From: Musa acuminata AAA Group
Taxonomy: Eukaryota; Streptophyta; Magnoliopsida; Zingiberales; Musaceae
Assembly: GCF_036884655.1 (NCBI RefSeq)
Contig: NC_088359.1
Coordinates: forward strand, 16,490,001 to 16,554,000
Length of the DNA: 64,000 nt
Direction: 5' to 3'
Each line of letters starts with the position of its first letter. The stretch's first letter is position 1. The notes beneath the pieces are model-generated. The model saw only the letters and a list, made by a program, of their open reading frames with translations. It made no database searches and was not told the origin of the DNA. Positions 24,973 to 36,066 of this stretch are shown here, one piece after another. Both the position numbers and the translations under genes were made by a program.

Positions 24973-25821
24973 ATGGCTCTTCATGGCTTTCAAGAGGGCT
25001 TATCGGTTTTTCGTCCACCGTTGTTTAACGGATTGGACCACACTTATTGGAAAACTCGAATGAGAGTTTTCTTGATTTCTATGAATTTGGATTTATGAAA
25101 TATCGTTGAAAACGGTTTTCAACATCCCTCTAAATCGATGAACGAATGGTCGGATTTGGAGAAGAAGTATTTTTCTTTAAACGCAAAGTCTATGAATGCC
25201 TTATTTTGCGCTTTGGATAAAAATGAGTTCGATCGGATTTCTACGTGTGAAACGGCTTTGGACATTTGGCGAATACTTGAAATCATGCACGAGGGAACTA
25301 GTAGAGTCAAAGACTTGAAAGCTAACATTTTATTGCATGATTTTGAGCTTTTTCGAATGCAACCAAGCGAGACTATAGGCGACATGTACACCCATTTTAC
25401 GGATGTCGTCAATGGTTTACAAGCTCTTGGCAAATGTTTCTCGAATTTTGAACTTGTTAGTAAAGTTTTACGATCACTTTCTAAAGCTTGGGAATCAAAA
25501 GTAACGGTAATACAAGAAACAAAAGATTTAAATATTTTTCCACTTGAAGAACTTATCGGCTCATTGATGACATATGAAATGGTGCGCAATGCATATGATG
25601 AACACAATGAACACTTGAACCACCTTCCAAAGAATAGGAAGGATTTGGAACTCCGGACAAATGAATACCGCTTGAGCGATGACTCAAGTGATGAGGACAA
25701 TGATGAACTTGAACTTCGAACACTAACTCTTAATAAGTTCATTAAACAAAAATCTAAAATAAACAATGAACTTGAATGGAGGAAGAGGCCAAAAAAGAGG
25801 AAGGCAACCAAAGATGAATAA
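24973..25821 (+). pseudogene. Copia Gag without zinc knuckle, one nonsense codon
   Basis: MALHGFQEGLSVFRPPLFNG start, WKTRMRVFLI, then TGA at 25096 where relatives have Trp (DLWNIVENGF). The frame reopens in phase and runs to 25821 (FELFRMQPSETIGDMYTHF; PLEELIGSLMTYEM). It ends in a Lys/Arg-rich tail without a CCHC box, like the minus-strand copy at 21779-22738, of which it is a close relative. Confidence 0.85.
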
Positions 25822-26319
25822 AAAACTTCCAAAGGTGAAACGGCGAATTGGGCTTTGATGGGCTTCGACTACAAGGTAAGTAACTCAACTCTCTTGAATT
25901 ATTTTGAAGTTACTTAAAATTTTTCATGAGTGCTTAATTTAGATAGTAGGAATAGGAAATAAAAAATTATTTTTCAAAAATTATATCATGTTTTTCTTTT
26001 TAGCATCTTTGAAAATTTTAAAAAAATTAATCATGAAAAGTATATTGCTAAGGTTTCTTGCATGTTATGTTTTGAAATGTTGAATGATGTATGCAACATT
26101 AGGGATGATAATTATATGATATGTGAGAATGCTTAGGATTAATCTATGCATGTGTATCTTGATGATTTTACGTCATGCATGAGTTTTTGAAGTAAATATT
26201 GATTTGAAACTCTCATTTTAGATTAACATATTTTTGGTCTAATCATTTTTATGATAAATTAAGATGACATTCTCATGATATATTAAGATGACATAGTGCA
26301 TGTACATCTATGTATGAAT

Positions 26320-26335
26320 TTCTTGATAGTCTTTT
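26320..26335. repeat. Left target-site duplication of the short LINE
   Basis: TTCTTGATAGTCTTTT, repeated exactly at 26774-26789. Confidence 0.85.
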
Positions 26336-26773
26336 TTTTTTTTTTTTGGTAAGTAAAAGTAAATTGATTATGTGTAAAGTTTCTACAAATAGCTTTATCT
26401 ATACAAGTCATAGACAAAGCCAAGTTACTCATAGAGTGCGAATGCGATAGTTATGACTACACATGCTGTAGACTATAACTACCTGTGGGTATATTATTTG
26501 GCATCATTCCCAAGATCTTTTGCTAATAGCAAAATTAAATTTGATAAAAATATCTTTTTCTCTTCGGGTGAAGTGCTCGGTTTTGAGATCTTGCTCCAAA
26601 CAGGATCTTGAGTCTCTAATAATCTCTTTCAATAGCTGAGCATTGTTTGTGTGTTGACATTCAAAGATTCTATTACATCTCTCCTTCCACATCCACCAAA
26701 TAGCGCATCTGAAAGTAACCTTTGCCAGTTGTGTTAGAGGCCCTTTTCTTGAGAAACATTGCATAAGGTCGCC
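26336..26773 (-). mobile_element. 5'-truncated L1-type LINE (3' end only)
   Basis: From left to right: poly-T (poly-A tail in element sense), the 3' UTR ending GTAAGTAAAAG..., and the last part of ORF2 (GDLMQCFSRKGPLTQLAKV, CAIWWMWKERCNRIF). It is bounded by 16-bp direct repeats. Compared with the full copy at 55580-61485, only the last about 0.44 kb is present. ORF2 here reads through the usual stop (AIS followed by KRSWE) because TAA became AAA. Confidence 0.9.
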
Positions 26774-26789
26774 TTCTTGATAGTCTTTT
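26774..26789. repeat. Right target-site duplication of the short LINE
   Basis: TTCTTGATAGTCTTTT, identical to 26320-26335. Confidence 0.85.
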
Positions 26790-29321
26790 GATGATAGATG
26801 TGTTATCATGATGTGTTTGGTATTGACGGCTTCATGACGAAACTTATATTTCGATTTTTAAATAATGATACATGATTTCATAAAAGACTTGAATACCCTC
26901 ACATGAAATCAATTGTATAAAATGGAAATGCAATTTCTATCCTATTGAGATTAATGAATTTATTTTACCAATATTATGAATCTCATGAAAATAAACATGA
27001 TGAATATTTTGAAAATAAATGAGTGTTTCATACATTTGGTCTTAATGATTTTTCTTGAACATACTTTTTGAAATCATACTTGATGATGAAAATCAAGATA
27101 TTAAAAGGATATTATCATGGAATCATGATTGATAATTTGTTTTATGAAATTTACCTTTCCGTCTTAAATGTTGACACTTGTTTTATGAAAGGTAAAGGCA
27201 TGCTTATAAGAAGCAAATCACATGAATAGAAATTTATAAAAATGAAATACAATCCTCTATCTTATTGACTTTTCAATAAATCTTTGCTTGTCATGTATGA
27301 ATTTATTGAATGTGATTTTGAGGATGATTTCGGATTTCACAAATGCTTGATTCATACTTATGACATGAGACACATTTTAAATATGAATCATGTTCAATAC
27401 TTCAAATCATATTATATCTCCATTAATTCATTTTGTTCTCCTAGATTTATTTACCAAAGAGGAGAATCTTCCGAAAATGAAATGATACAAATGAATCACT
27501 TATCAATATGTCTTTTTGAAATATCTTTTTAATGTGATGTTGATAATTTGAGATGCCTATTGGAATTTATGACATGAGATAATTGAATCCTTGACTTACT
27601 TTGGCTTGAAAATAGATTGTTTAAAATCTTGCTTGATGAGTTGTTTTATAAGATTTTACCTTTACGTCTTGAACTTTCATGCTTATCTTGATTTAGCATA
27701 TAATGACAAAGGCATGCTTAGATGAAAAAGAATCACTTAAAAAATGCTTTTCCCATTTGATCGAGATTAATGATTTCATGATATTTTGTGAATCTCGAAA
27801 TTGATTTTGATGACTTGATTATGAATTTCAAGTTAACGATTTGATTTGAATGAGTTTTATCTAAATCATAATCTTGATCTTGCAAAATTGGAATCACAAA
27901 TAATATCTTTTGGTATTCATGAATTGATACTCACAATATGAAAGTATTGGTATTCATGACTTGAATTTGATTGAAACATTGCATGCTTAAATTAATCATT
28001 CTCCTATGTTTCAAAAATTCTTTAAATGCCTTATGTGATGATTGAAAATTAATTTGCTTTATGATGAATCATGAATCATGGCTTGATCTATGATATTGAT
28101 ATATTTTAATCATGACCCTTGGTTGTATAATTCTTTTGCTCTATTAAAAAGATTTATCGAATGAATCATGTCCTTCTTGAATTTTCTTGATATCATGACA
28201 TGATTTTGTAATATGGCTTGTATAATGATTAAATTTTTTAGCCATTGTTTCTCCCTTCTTTTTTTATAATGATAAAGGGGGAGTTAGTTTACTAGCCTGC
28301 ATATTTCAAAGGAAGGAAAATTTGCTAGCTAGATCATTTCATTGAAAGAACTTACTATCATGAACACTACCAATGAATTGCAAATCCTGCAATCTAAAGA
28401 GAAGCAAAGAATTGCTATCTCGAAAGAAGCAAAAAATGCAAAACTTAGAAAACTTGCAATATAATTGCTCTTACCATGCTTTGTATCAAAAATAGGTTGA
28501 TATCCTTAAAAGCATCGCATTAAATTTTTTAGTGTATTGCAATGTATCACATGTATCGCAAATTGAAAATTTGAGACTATTATCATATCATGTTTAACAA
28601 TTGATATCTTTCATTAATATGATAAATTATCAATCTCATGATGAATCGCATAATGATATCATGATTTGCGATTGTATCATGTGATCCTTGGTGAATTTTC
28701 ACATTGATATCTTTTATAAAATGATTTCTTTGCATTATTGTCTTGTATGCATCATGTGATGATTGAAATATTGATTGATGCAAAGTTGATGTAAAAGTCT
28801 AAATCATTGGTTCCTCTTCTTCTTTTTGACATTGACAAAGGGGGAGAAAGTTATTGCTAGCTTGCACACTTGAACGAAGAATTTGCTAGCTCGATAATTG
28901 TAATGAAGAAATTTGCTATATCAAACATCATAAATATTGTTACTTGCAAAGAAAAGCAAAGTGCAATCTTGCACAAAAATTCAAGTGTTGAATTGTCATG
29001 ATTGAACTTAAGAATCTTGGTATGCTTTTGTGCTTATATGTTGTGATGAAAATCTAGCTTCATGTTATAAAAACTTGAATATATTTTAAAATAGCTAGAG
29101 CTACTTCTCCTTTTTGTTGATGACATAGGGGGAGAAGTATATTGATGACTTCATGCATTGAATTGAATTTGTTATATTTGCATGATGGTTTAAATGTTTT
29201 TCATAACATGTGATGAATGTTACTTGGATTTGGAATAATCCAAGTGTTCTATCAATGGCATATTGATAGGGGGAGTTTGGTTAAACTCCGGGGAGTTAAG
29301 GTTAATTCCGTTAGTCATCAT

Positions 29322-29335
29322 AAAAAAGGGGGAGA
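29322..29335 (+). promoter_or_regulatory. Polypurine tract of plus-strand gag-only Copia
   Basis: AAAAAAGGGGGAGA immediately before the LTR start at 29337. Confidence 0.85.
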
Positions 29336-30237
29336 TTGTTGAATCTCGGATTTTGATGATGAAACTAATTGATTGTGGTTAGATGTTTAACTACATTTTG
29401 AGTGATGCAGGTCTACTCGATTAGGATTAGACAGTTAACGTAGGAGGAATTGACGTTGCGCCGGAGGAGATCAAGTCAGGATATTGGACGGCAGAAGGCT
29501 TCGGACGTCAGGCATCGGGCCAAGAGCGGAATTGTGCCAAGGATATCGGGGTTGCGGAGGCCAACCGCCGATTGGGCAACAAGCCGCAAGAGAGGATGAT
29601 GCGCCGAAGAATCGGACGAAGCGCCAACCAATGATGTGTCGGGCAAAAGAATGTCAATTCGCTTTGTAATAATTGTCTAGATCGGAGTAGAGTTTTGACT
29701 TGTGTGAGCAGGATTAACTACGATAATGATGAAGACATAAAGCAAAACAAAGTGTCGGAGTCAAGCGCGAAGGATTTGTTGCGAGTTCAAGAGTTCGATG
29801 GAAGTCCGAAGGTTCGTCGGGAATGCTGCCGGAACTAGCCGAGAATGAGTAGGGAGCTTGCCGAAGGGTTTTTCGAAAGCTCGCCGGAAGGTTTGTTAGA
29901 AGTTCGCGGAGCTCACCGAGAAAGATCGGAGCTTGCCGAAGAAGCTCATTGGAACTCGCCAAGATCAAATCGTGAAGTCTAGGAGCTTGCCGGGAGTCCG
30001 TACAATGGTTTCCGAGAGTTCGTCGGAAGACCGTCAGAAGTTCGCCGGAAGCTCACCGGAAAAAGTCTTGACTTGCGGACTTTGTAATAGCTTAGAAAAT
30101 GTCTTTAAATTCATAGTTAGCACATTAATTAGGGTTAGGATTAGGTGTTAATCCTATAACTCAAGTAGGGGCCAATTGAGCCCAAGTTCGGACTGGTTTG
30201 GGCCAAGTTTGGAGCCCAACCAGTGAGCTGAAATAGT

Positions 30238-30360
30238 GTAGGCGGTGGCACTGCCAGATTAGGTAGTAGCACCGCCTAGAACTCGAGAACCAAGCGGTGG
30301 CACCGCTGGACTGAGCGGTGCCGTCCAGCACCCGAGAGGTCCGGTGGTGGCACCGCCAGC
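30238..30360 (+). repeat. GC-rich palindromic repeats in U3 of LTR 3
   Basis: Variants of GGCGGTGGCACTGCC and GTGGTGGCACCGCC upstream of the TATA box. Confidence 0.7.
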
Positions 30361-30417
30361 CTCGGGAACCCAAGAGAATTCAAAATTTGGAGCCCAAATT
30401 TGAATCCTCTTGGGGCC

Positions 30418-30425
30418 TATAAATA
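30418..30425 (+). promoter_or_regulatory. TATA box of Copia LTR 3
   Basis: TATAAATA in GGGGCCTATAAATATCCC. Confidence 0.75.
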
Positions 30426-30934
30426 TCCCTCAATTCTCAGCAGAGAATACAACTTTTTGAGAAGCTAGAAGTTGAGAAAATCTATAGGAAAAGTCTTGTT
30501 TTCAATAGCTTGAGTGTTCACCTCCTTTCTATTCATTGAAATCTTTGTAAAAGGGTGAACCACTTGTAAGAGGTTGTAAGAGGGGTGTAAGAAGGAGGTT
30601 GATCTTCGTCTAGTAAAGGAAGATCATTAGTGGATGCCAGTGGCCTCGACGGAAGAGGAATCAGAGGAGTGGATGTAGGTCATGATTGACCGAACCACTA
30701 TAAACTACCGTCTTCTCTGGTTTGCATTTACTTCATGCTATTACCTTACTGCAAACCCCTTCAATAGCTTACTGCCTTCAAGTTAAAATGCAATCGAAAC
30801 GGTTTCAAACGAAACGCTGCTTTTATCGTACTAAGTTTCCGAAAGTGTTTAAATCGTCAAAAGTTTATCGTACTTTACCGCTGCACTAATTCACCCCCCC
30901 TCTTAGTGCCGCTCCGATCCTAACAAATAGGTGC

Positions 30935-31157
30935 TTGGAGACAGCCCAAAGCCACCCACCAAATATGAATATCCAAGGAGAACTCCAGACCCAGCCAAGT
31001 GCCATTATTGATCGATGGATCGTGACTCGACGACGACGACCCACTGCTAAAGTGCTAATACAGTGGGTGAACCTACTAACAGAAGATGCCACTTGGGAGA
31101 ACTATGATGACTTGAAGATCAAATTCTCAAAATTCATGAATTGTCAGCCTCGAGGAC
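30935..31157 (+). pseudogene. C-terminal chromodomain end of a Gypsy chromovirus polyprotein
   Basis: The frame includes AIIDRWIVTRRRRPTAKVLI then QWVNLLTEDATWENYDDLKI. This is the typical end of a Tekay/Del-type polyprotein, where the chromodomain reads ...VQW..L..EEATWE. Everything upstream is missing and replaced by the Copia LTR. The rest of the ORF end is beyond the LINE insertion at 34798. Chromodomains guide integration into marked chromatin. Confidence 0.75.
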
Positions 31158-31173
31158 AAGGCTGATTTGAAGA
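31158..31173. repeat. Left target-site duplication of the inverted LINE
   Basis: AAGGCTGATTTGAAGA, repeated exactly at 34782-34797. Confidence 0.9.
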
Positions 31174-32421
31174 CAAGCCTTGATCACATCATTTCCAATA
31201 ATAGACCAAGCAGTTTGGTAAAATTCAGCTGGAAATCCATCTGGACCTGGGCTTTTGTGCTTTGGTGACTTAAAGACAACACATACAATTTCGTCGTCAG
31301 TAATTGGGGCATTGAGGATTGAAATAGCTTCCGAATCAAGTTTTCTAGTCGGCTCCACATGAATGTTATTAGTTTTCCCAGCTTGATTGAGTAAGGAATA
31401 AAAAAATTGCTCTGTGTGTGCTTTAACCTCTTCTAAATTCTCAATAAGATTATCATCTTTGTCTCTGCATTTGCTGATACGGTTAACAGCCCTTCGAGTA
31501 GCAATTGAAGCATAGAAAAATTTAGTATTGGAATCTCCTAGTGTAAGCCAATGCTGTCGAGACTTCTGCTTTACAAAACTTTCCTCCTGTTTTAAGGCTT
31601 GCATGAAGTTATTTCTGGCTTCTGTCTCTTTGTAGATAATATTCTCATCATTTGGCTGAAGTTGCAGCTCATGTTGCAATGACATTAGTTCCTTCCTGCA
31701 AAATTGAACTGTGGTGGTAATATTGCCAAAGGTATTTGTATTCCACTCCTTTAGTGCTGCTTTACAGGCTTTGAGCTTTTGACATAAGATGTAAGGGGGA
31801 GATCCATGCACATTAACATTCCAAGCAGATCTGATAACATCAAGAAATTGAGGATGAGTACTCCACATGTTAAAGAATCTAAACGGTTTCTTGCCTCTTG
31901 GTGTCGCTTTGTCTGCGTGTATATACATTAATGAATGGTCAGAAAACAAAGGAGCACCATACTCAAGAAGTGAATCTGGGTAAACTGTTAACCATTCATG
32001 ATTAATCAAACACCTATCAAGTCGAGCCATTATTTTTCTGTTAGCAGCACCTTGATTACTCCAGGAGAGCCAATTACCCACAGATTTCATATCAAACAAA
32101 GCTGCAGTGTCAATGTAATCATTAAAACTTTGAAGCTGGCTTTCTGAAAGTTGTCTACCCCCCTCTTTTTCATTTGTATACCGAACAGTATTAAAGTCTC
32201 CAAGAACAATCCAAGGTACATTGAGACAGCCATTTGCAATATTAGTCAGGTCAAACCAAAGAGTATTTCTTTCTTGCATACTATTTGAAGCATATATACC
32301 AATGAAATTGAATTGACAGCCATTCTTTTTGTCCTCTACCTTAAGTTGAATGAATTGATCAGTAGCAGAAATAAACCAAGCATTAATAGAGTTAGGATGC
32401 CATAAGACCCATATTCTACCA
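31174..32421 (-). pseudogene. LINE ORF2 5' part, inverted segment
   Basis: On the minus strand this reads the second half of the endonuclease domain (VPWIVLGDFNTVRY, FSDHSLMY) and the linker up to the start of RT (SPGPDGFPAEFYQTAWSIIG). It is open as one frame on the minus strand from 32279 or earlier down to the TSD. It ends at GATCAAGGCTTG, exactly where the plus-strand segment of the same LINE begins, so it is the 5' part flipped during insertion. The extreme 5' end (ORF1 and the first part of the endonuclease) is missing. Confidence 0.9.
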
Positions 32422-34594
32422 ACATTTTTTCTCTTCAGGTCATATTCTTAGAGAGATGAATTGCACCTTTATTTCTTTAATTCCGAAGAATGCAGGGGCT
32501 GATTCACTAGAGAACTATCGACCCATATCATTATGCAACTTTATTTACAAGATCATCTCCAAAGTATTAGCAAATAGAATGCAAAAGGTAATACACAAGA
32601 TCATTAGCCCAAATCAAGCTGCTTTCATCAAAGGGAGAAGTATACATCATAACATTTTGCTTGCTAATGACTTGGTCAAAGATTTGCATTCAAAAGCAAG
32701 AGGGACAAAAATATGTTTTAAAGCTGATTTACGGAAAGCCTTTGATTCAGTTAATAGGAAATTTATCTATAAGATGCTCCTCGATATGAACTTCCCACAG
32801 CAATGGGTTAATTGGATTCAATCTTGCCTGGAAACTCCAAAGTTTTCGATACTCTTTAATGGCTCACCTATTGGTTTTTTTGGGAGCACGAATGGCATCC
32901 GACAAGGTGATCCACTCTCTCCGTATCTCTTTACTATTGCGATGGAAGGACTTAGCTGTATGTTGGAACATGCAGTCTTAAATGGCAGCATAAAGGTACC
33001 CAATGCTGGCTCTATTTATATATCACATATAACATTTGCAGATGATTTACTTATCTTTCTCCAAAATGATCCAACTTCAGTAAAGAACCTGGCTACTATT
33101 ATGAATGACTTTGGTATGGTTTCTGGACTTCAGTTAAATCATGCGAAAAGTAAAGTATATATGAGCCCTCACATTGAGAATAAGGTCTTTATTGCATAAA
33201 CTTTGGGGGTTAGTGAGGGAAGCCTGCCAGTTCCTTATTTGGGTCTCCCGCTCATATCCACAGGCATTCACAAAACCCACTGTCAGCCTATCCTACAAAA
33301 AATAAAGAATAGAATTTCTTCTTGGAAAAATAGGCTTCTATCAAAAGTAGGACGACTCGAACTCATCCGTTCTGTATTGCACTCCTACTCTATATATTGG
33401 TGTAATGCATTTCTTCTGCCTGTTGGACTTCTCCAAGATATTGAACGGTTATTAATGAACTTCTTCTGGAATGGCACAAATGATAAGGCAATGCATATGG
33501 TAAATTGGGATAGCATTTGCAAACCGAAAGATGAAGGGGGGCTAAATTTGAGAAATACTAGAAATTGGAATCAAGCATGCCTGGTACAACAATTGTGGGA
33601 TCTTTTGCAAAACAAATGTTCCTTATGGTCACAATGGGTTTCTGCTAGGTATCTTTCAAAGGAATCAATCTGGGAAATTTCAACAAGAACATACCACTCT
33701 TCAGCTTGGAAAGAAATTTTAAAGGCAAGGAATTGGCTAATCAAACACATTTCTTATGCAATCTCTTCTGGAACTAGTACTAATATGTGGTACGATCCTT
33801 GGGTGAATGGGAAGAGTATATTTCAATTATATGGCGACAGAATACGAAAAGATCTTGGGGCTCCCAAAGATTGGAAGGTTTCCGAGTTCATTGCTAACGG
33901 TACCTGGTGTCTCCCTAATCCTATTTCTCCCGAAATGTTATCACTTTGGCCGACTATCATAGCTATTCCAATCAGGAACAACTCTTCAGATATACTTATT
34001 TGGCCTCATGACAATGGCAAATTTAGTGCCACATCCGTATGGAATCAAATTAGACAAAGAAATAACAAGTGGGCCCCAAGCAGTTGGACATGGGATCGAC
34101 CGGGATCACAAAGACACTCCTTATGTACATGGCAGGCCCTTCTCAATAAACTACCTATAATAGACAATATGAAAAGAAGAGGTATCTATCATGTTAACCG
34201 ATGCTCCCTTTGTTTGCAACAAGAAGAAACTGTTGACCACCTTTATTTTGCTTGTAATTATACAAAATGGATATGGAAGGAGATTCTCCAGCGATTTGAA
34301 CTCAATAGACTGCCGCAACCAAACTTGCACCAAGAACTAGGCGACCTTATGCAATGTTTCTCAAGAAAAGGGCCACTTACACAACTGGCAAAGGTTACTT
34401 TCAGATGCGCTATTTGGTGGATGTGGAAGGAGAGATGTAATAGAATCTTTGAATGTCAACACACAAACAATGCTCAGCTCTTGAAAGAGATTATTAGAGA
34501 CTCAAGATCCTGTATGGAGTATGATCTCAAAATCGAGCACTTCACCCGAAGAGAAAAAGATATTTTTATCAAATTTAATTTTTCTATTAGCTAA
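32422..34594 (+). pseudogene. LINE ORF2 3' part: RT and zf-RVT domains, one stop
   Basis: Plus-strand continuation of the same LINE. RT motifs are NYRPISLCNFIYKIISKVLA, FKADLRKAFDSV, GIRQGDPLSPYLF and FADDLLIF (catalytic Asp pair). The zf-RVT-like C-terminal domain contains CSLCLQQEETVDHLYFAC. A TAA at 33197 replaces the Gln codon CAA of the full copy at 55760-59380; the frame then continues to TAA at 34592. There is no RNase H domain. RT/EN proteins of this class copy their own RNA at nicked target DNA. Confidence 0.9.
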
Positions 34595-34781
34595 AGATCT
34601 TGGGAATGATGTCAAATAATGTACCCACAGGTAGTTATAGTCTACAGCATGTGTAGTCATAACTATCGCATTCACACTCTATGAGTTAATTGGCTTTGTC
34701 TATGACTTGTATAGATAAAGCTATTTGTAGAATCTTTACACATAATCAATTTACTTTTACTTACCAAACAAAAAAAAAAAA
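34595..34781 (+). mobile_element. 3' UTR and poly-A tail of the inverted LINE
   Basis: Matches the 3' UTR of the copies at 26336 and 55580, ending TTACTTACCAAACA and then A-rich sequence. Confidence 0.85.
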
Positions 34782-34797
34782 AAGGCTGATTTGAAGA
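34782..34797. repeat. Right target-site duplication of the inverted LINE
   Basis: AAGGCTGATTTGAAGA, identical to 31158-31173. Confidence 0.9.
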
Positions 34798-34806
34798 GGG
34801 CGGGTC

Positions 34807-35200
34807 TGTTAGGACTCTAGCTAGGAGAGTCCTAATTGAGAGGGACATTCATATAAAACCTACCTAAGCCGACCCCTATTAAAGAGGTGAAGAGGCCGGC
34901 TAGGGTTAGGAGGTTGTTTCTTAGAGAAGAATTAGGAGTTGTAAAGGAATAGGAGTTTTGAGTAGAAGTCCTATTAGGAGTTGGTTAGAAGTATGAGTCT
35001 TGAGTAGTAGTCCTATTAGGAGTTAGGGTTTAGAAACCCTATAAATTGCCATGTATTCCTCCTCTTTTGATAAGCAATAGATGAATCTTTTCTGCAGCCT
35101 TTGAGCAGCAACATGGAGGGAGGAACCCCTATAGAGTTCCAAGGAGGTCGATCCCCTAAAGAGATCAACCCCAAGTTTAGAATCTGCAAGGGTTCTAACA
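34807..35200 (+). mobile_element. 3' LTR of the chromovirus
   Basis: 394 bp with TGTTAGGACT at the start and GGTTCTAACA at the end. It follows a purine-rich stretch (GAAGAGGGCGGG) that would be its polypurine tract. A TATAAAA box lies at 34852-34858, and direct AGTCCTATTAGGAGTT repeats lie at about 34958-35030. The DNA after it is Tat-type gag, so the chromovirus had inserted into the Tat element. Confidence 0.75.
34852..34858 (+). promoter_or_regulatory. TATA box of the chromovirus LTR
   Basis: TATAAAA, 45 bp after the LTR start. Confidence 0.5.
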
Positions 35201-35406
35201 CCTCTCCCCCTAAACGCATCCTGCATCGAGATCTTCCTCCAGATAAAAGAGATGGGTCTCTTGTAGCAACCTCGCCCTATGAAGGCCGCCCGCAGAGACC
35301 AATCTAAATACTGTAGGTTCCACCAGGACCACGGCCATGACACGGAGGACTAGCATGACCTCCGGAACTAGATAGAAGCTCTAATCCGGAGAGGCCATCT
35401 CGGATG
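35201..35406 (+). pseudogene. Tat-type Gypsy gag, C-terminal fragment
   Basis: Reads PLPLNAS..IEIFLQIKE, then KYCRFHQDHGHDTED and IEALIRRGHLG, the conserved end of plant Tat-type Gag. Three in-frame TAG stops make it dead. It probably belongs to the same element as 14838-15099. It is interrupted after GHLG by the solo LTR at 35407 and resumes at 36062. Confidence 0.8.
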
Positions 35407-36061
35407 TGACACGGGAGTGTCTAATTTACTACAATCTGATTATATGAGCCTTGATTATGATCTAGTATCTTTTTCAGTCAATAATGATGCCTCATAATCT
35501 TTATCTCAGCACACTAAAAAATGACAGCTCATCAGCATATTCTCTGCACAAAGTTAAAGCTGTTTCAAGGTGCTTTTCTTCAAGACAAAGGAATGCATTA
35601 AAGGAGTTGGTTGGCAGCTGTGAACATTTCTTCATTACCAATGAGTGCATTAAAATAGTTGGTTAGAAGCTGTAAACACTTAATTTCGAAATTCCCTATG
35701 CATGAAGGGTTGTTTCATGCACTAGTATTTATTTTGGTGTTTAGGACTTAGAAAGGACTTTAGAAACTGATGATATCTGGGCAGAAGCTCTTAGAGAACC
35801 CCTTAAACTCTGTATCTCTTGGATGCGTCCTTGAGTGGTGAGTCTTTTATTTTCTAGTTCTGTATCCTCGTTTAATTTCCGTTGGGTGGTGAACTTTCTG
35901 TATCCCATTGCGATTTTAAACTTGGTGGTGAGCTATATTTCGTTTTACCGAGGTTTCTTCAAGAGTTCGTTCATTGCCTTCTGTGATATTTTCTATCTGT
36001 ACAACTGTTCTATTGGTATTCTTTCGAAATCCATTCTGCATTTTTACCCTCCCCGGTATCA
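35407..36061 (+). mobile_element. Solo LTR, 655 bp, 5-bp target duplication
   Basis: Begins TGACACGGGAG and ends CTCCCCGGTATCA, an imperfect TG...CA inverted terminus. It is flanked by GGATG at 35402-35406 and 36062-36066. Removing it and one GGATG restores the continuity of the Tat gag sequence (GHLG followed by CYLKS). No coding content. The strand is a guess. Confidence 0.8.
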
Positions 36062-36066
36062 GGATG

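Larger units (their letters stand above)
25822..29321 (+). mobile_element. Non-coding internal region of plus-strand gag-only Copia
   Basis: A/T-rich DNA without supported frames, interrupted by a short LINE insertion (26336-26773). It carries purine-rich AAAGGGGGAG words near 28275, 28838, 29126 and 29269 and GCTAGC/AAGCAAA repeats near 28300-29000. It is the reverse-orientation counterpart of 19063-21778. Confidence 0.7.
29337..30925 (+). mobile_element. 3' LTR of plus-strand gag-only Copia (LTR 3)
   Basis: 1589 bp from TGTTGAATCTCGG to CCGATCCTAACA. U3 has the degenerate GAAGTTCGCCGGAAGCTC repeats (about 29750-30070) and a short GC-palindrome array (30238-30360). TATAAATA lies at 30418-30425. 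The C7 tract before TCTTAGTGC is near the 3' end. It abuts chromovirus coding sequence. Confidence 0.9.

Noticed and set aside
25119..25832. 237-codon minus-strand frame over the plus-strand gag copy
   Set aside because: Mirror of the Gag codon pattern; a Ser-rich shadow seen also opposite the other gag copies (22122-22592, 48850-49311).
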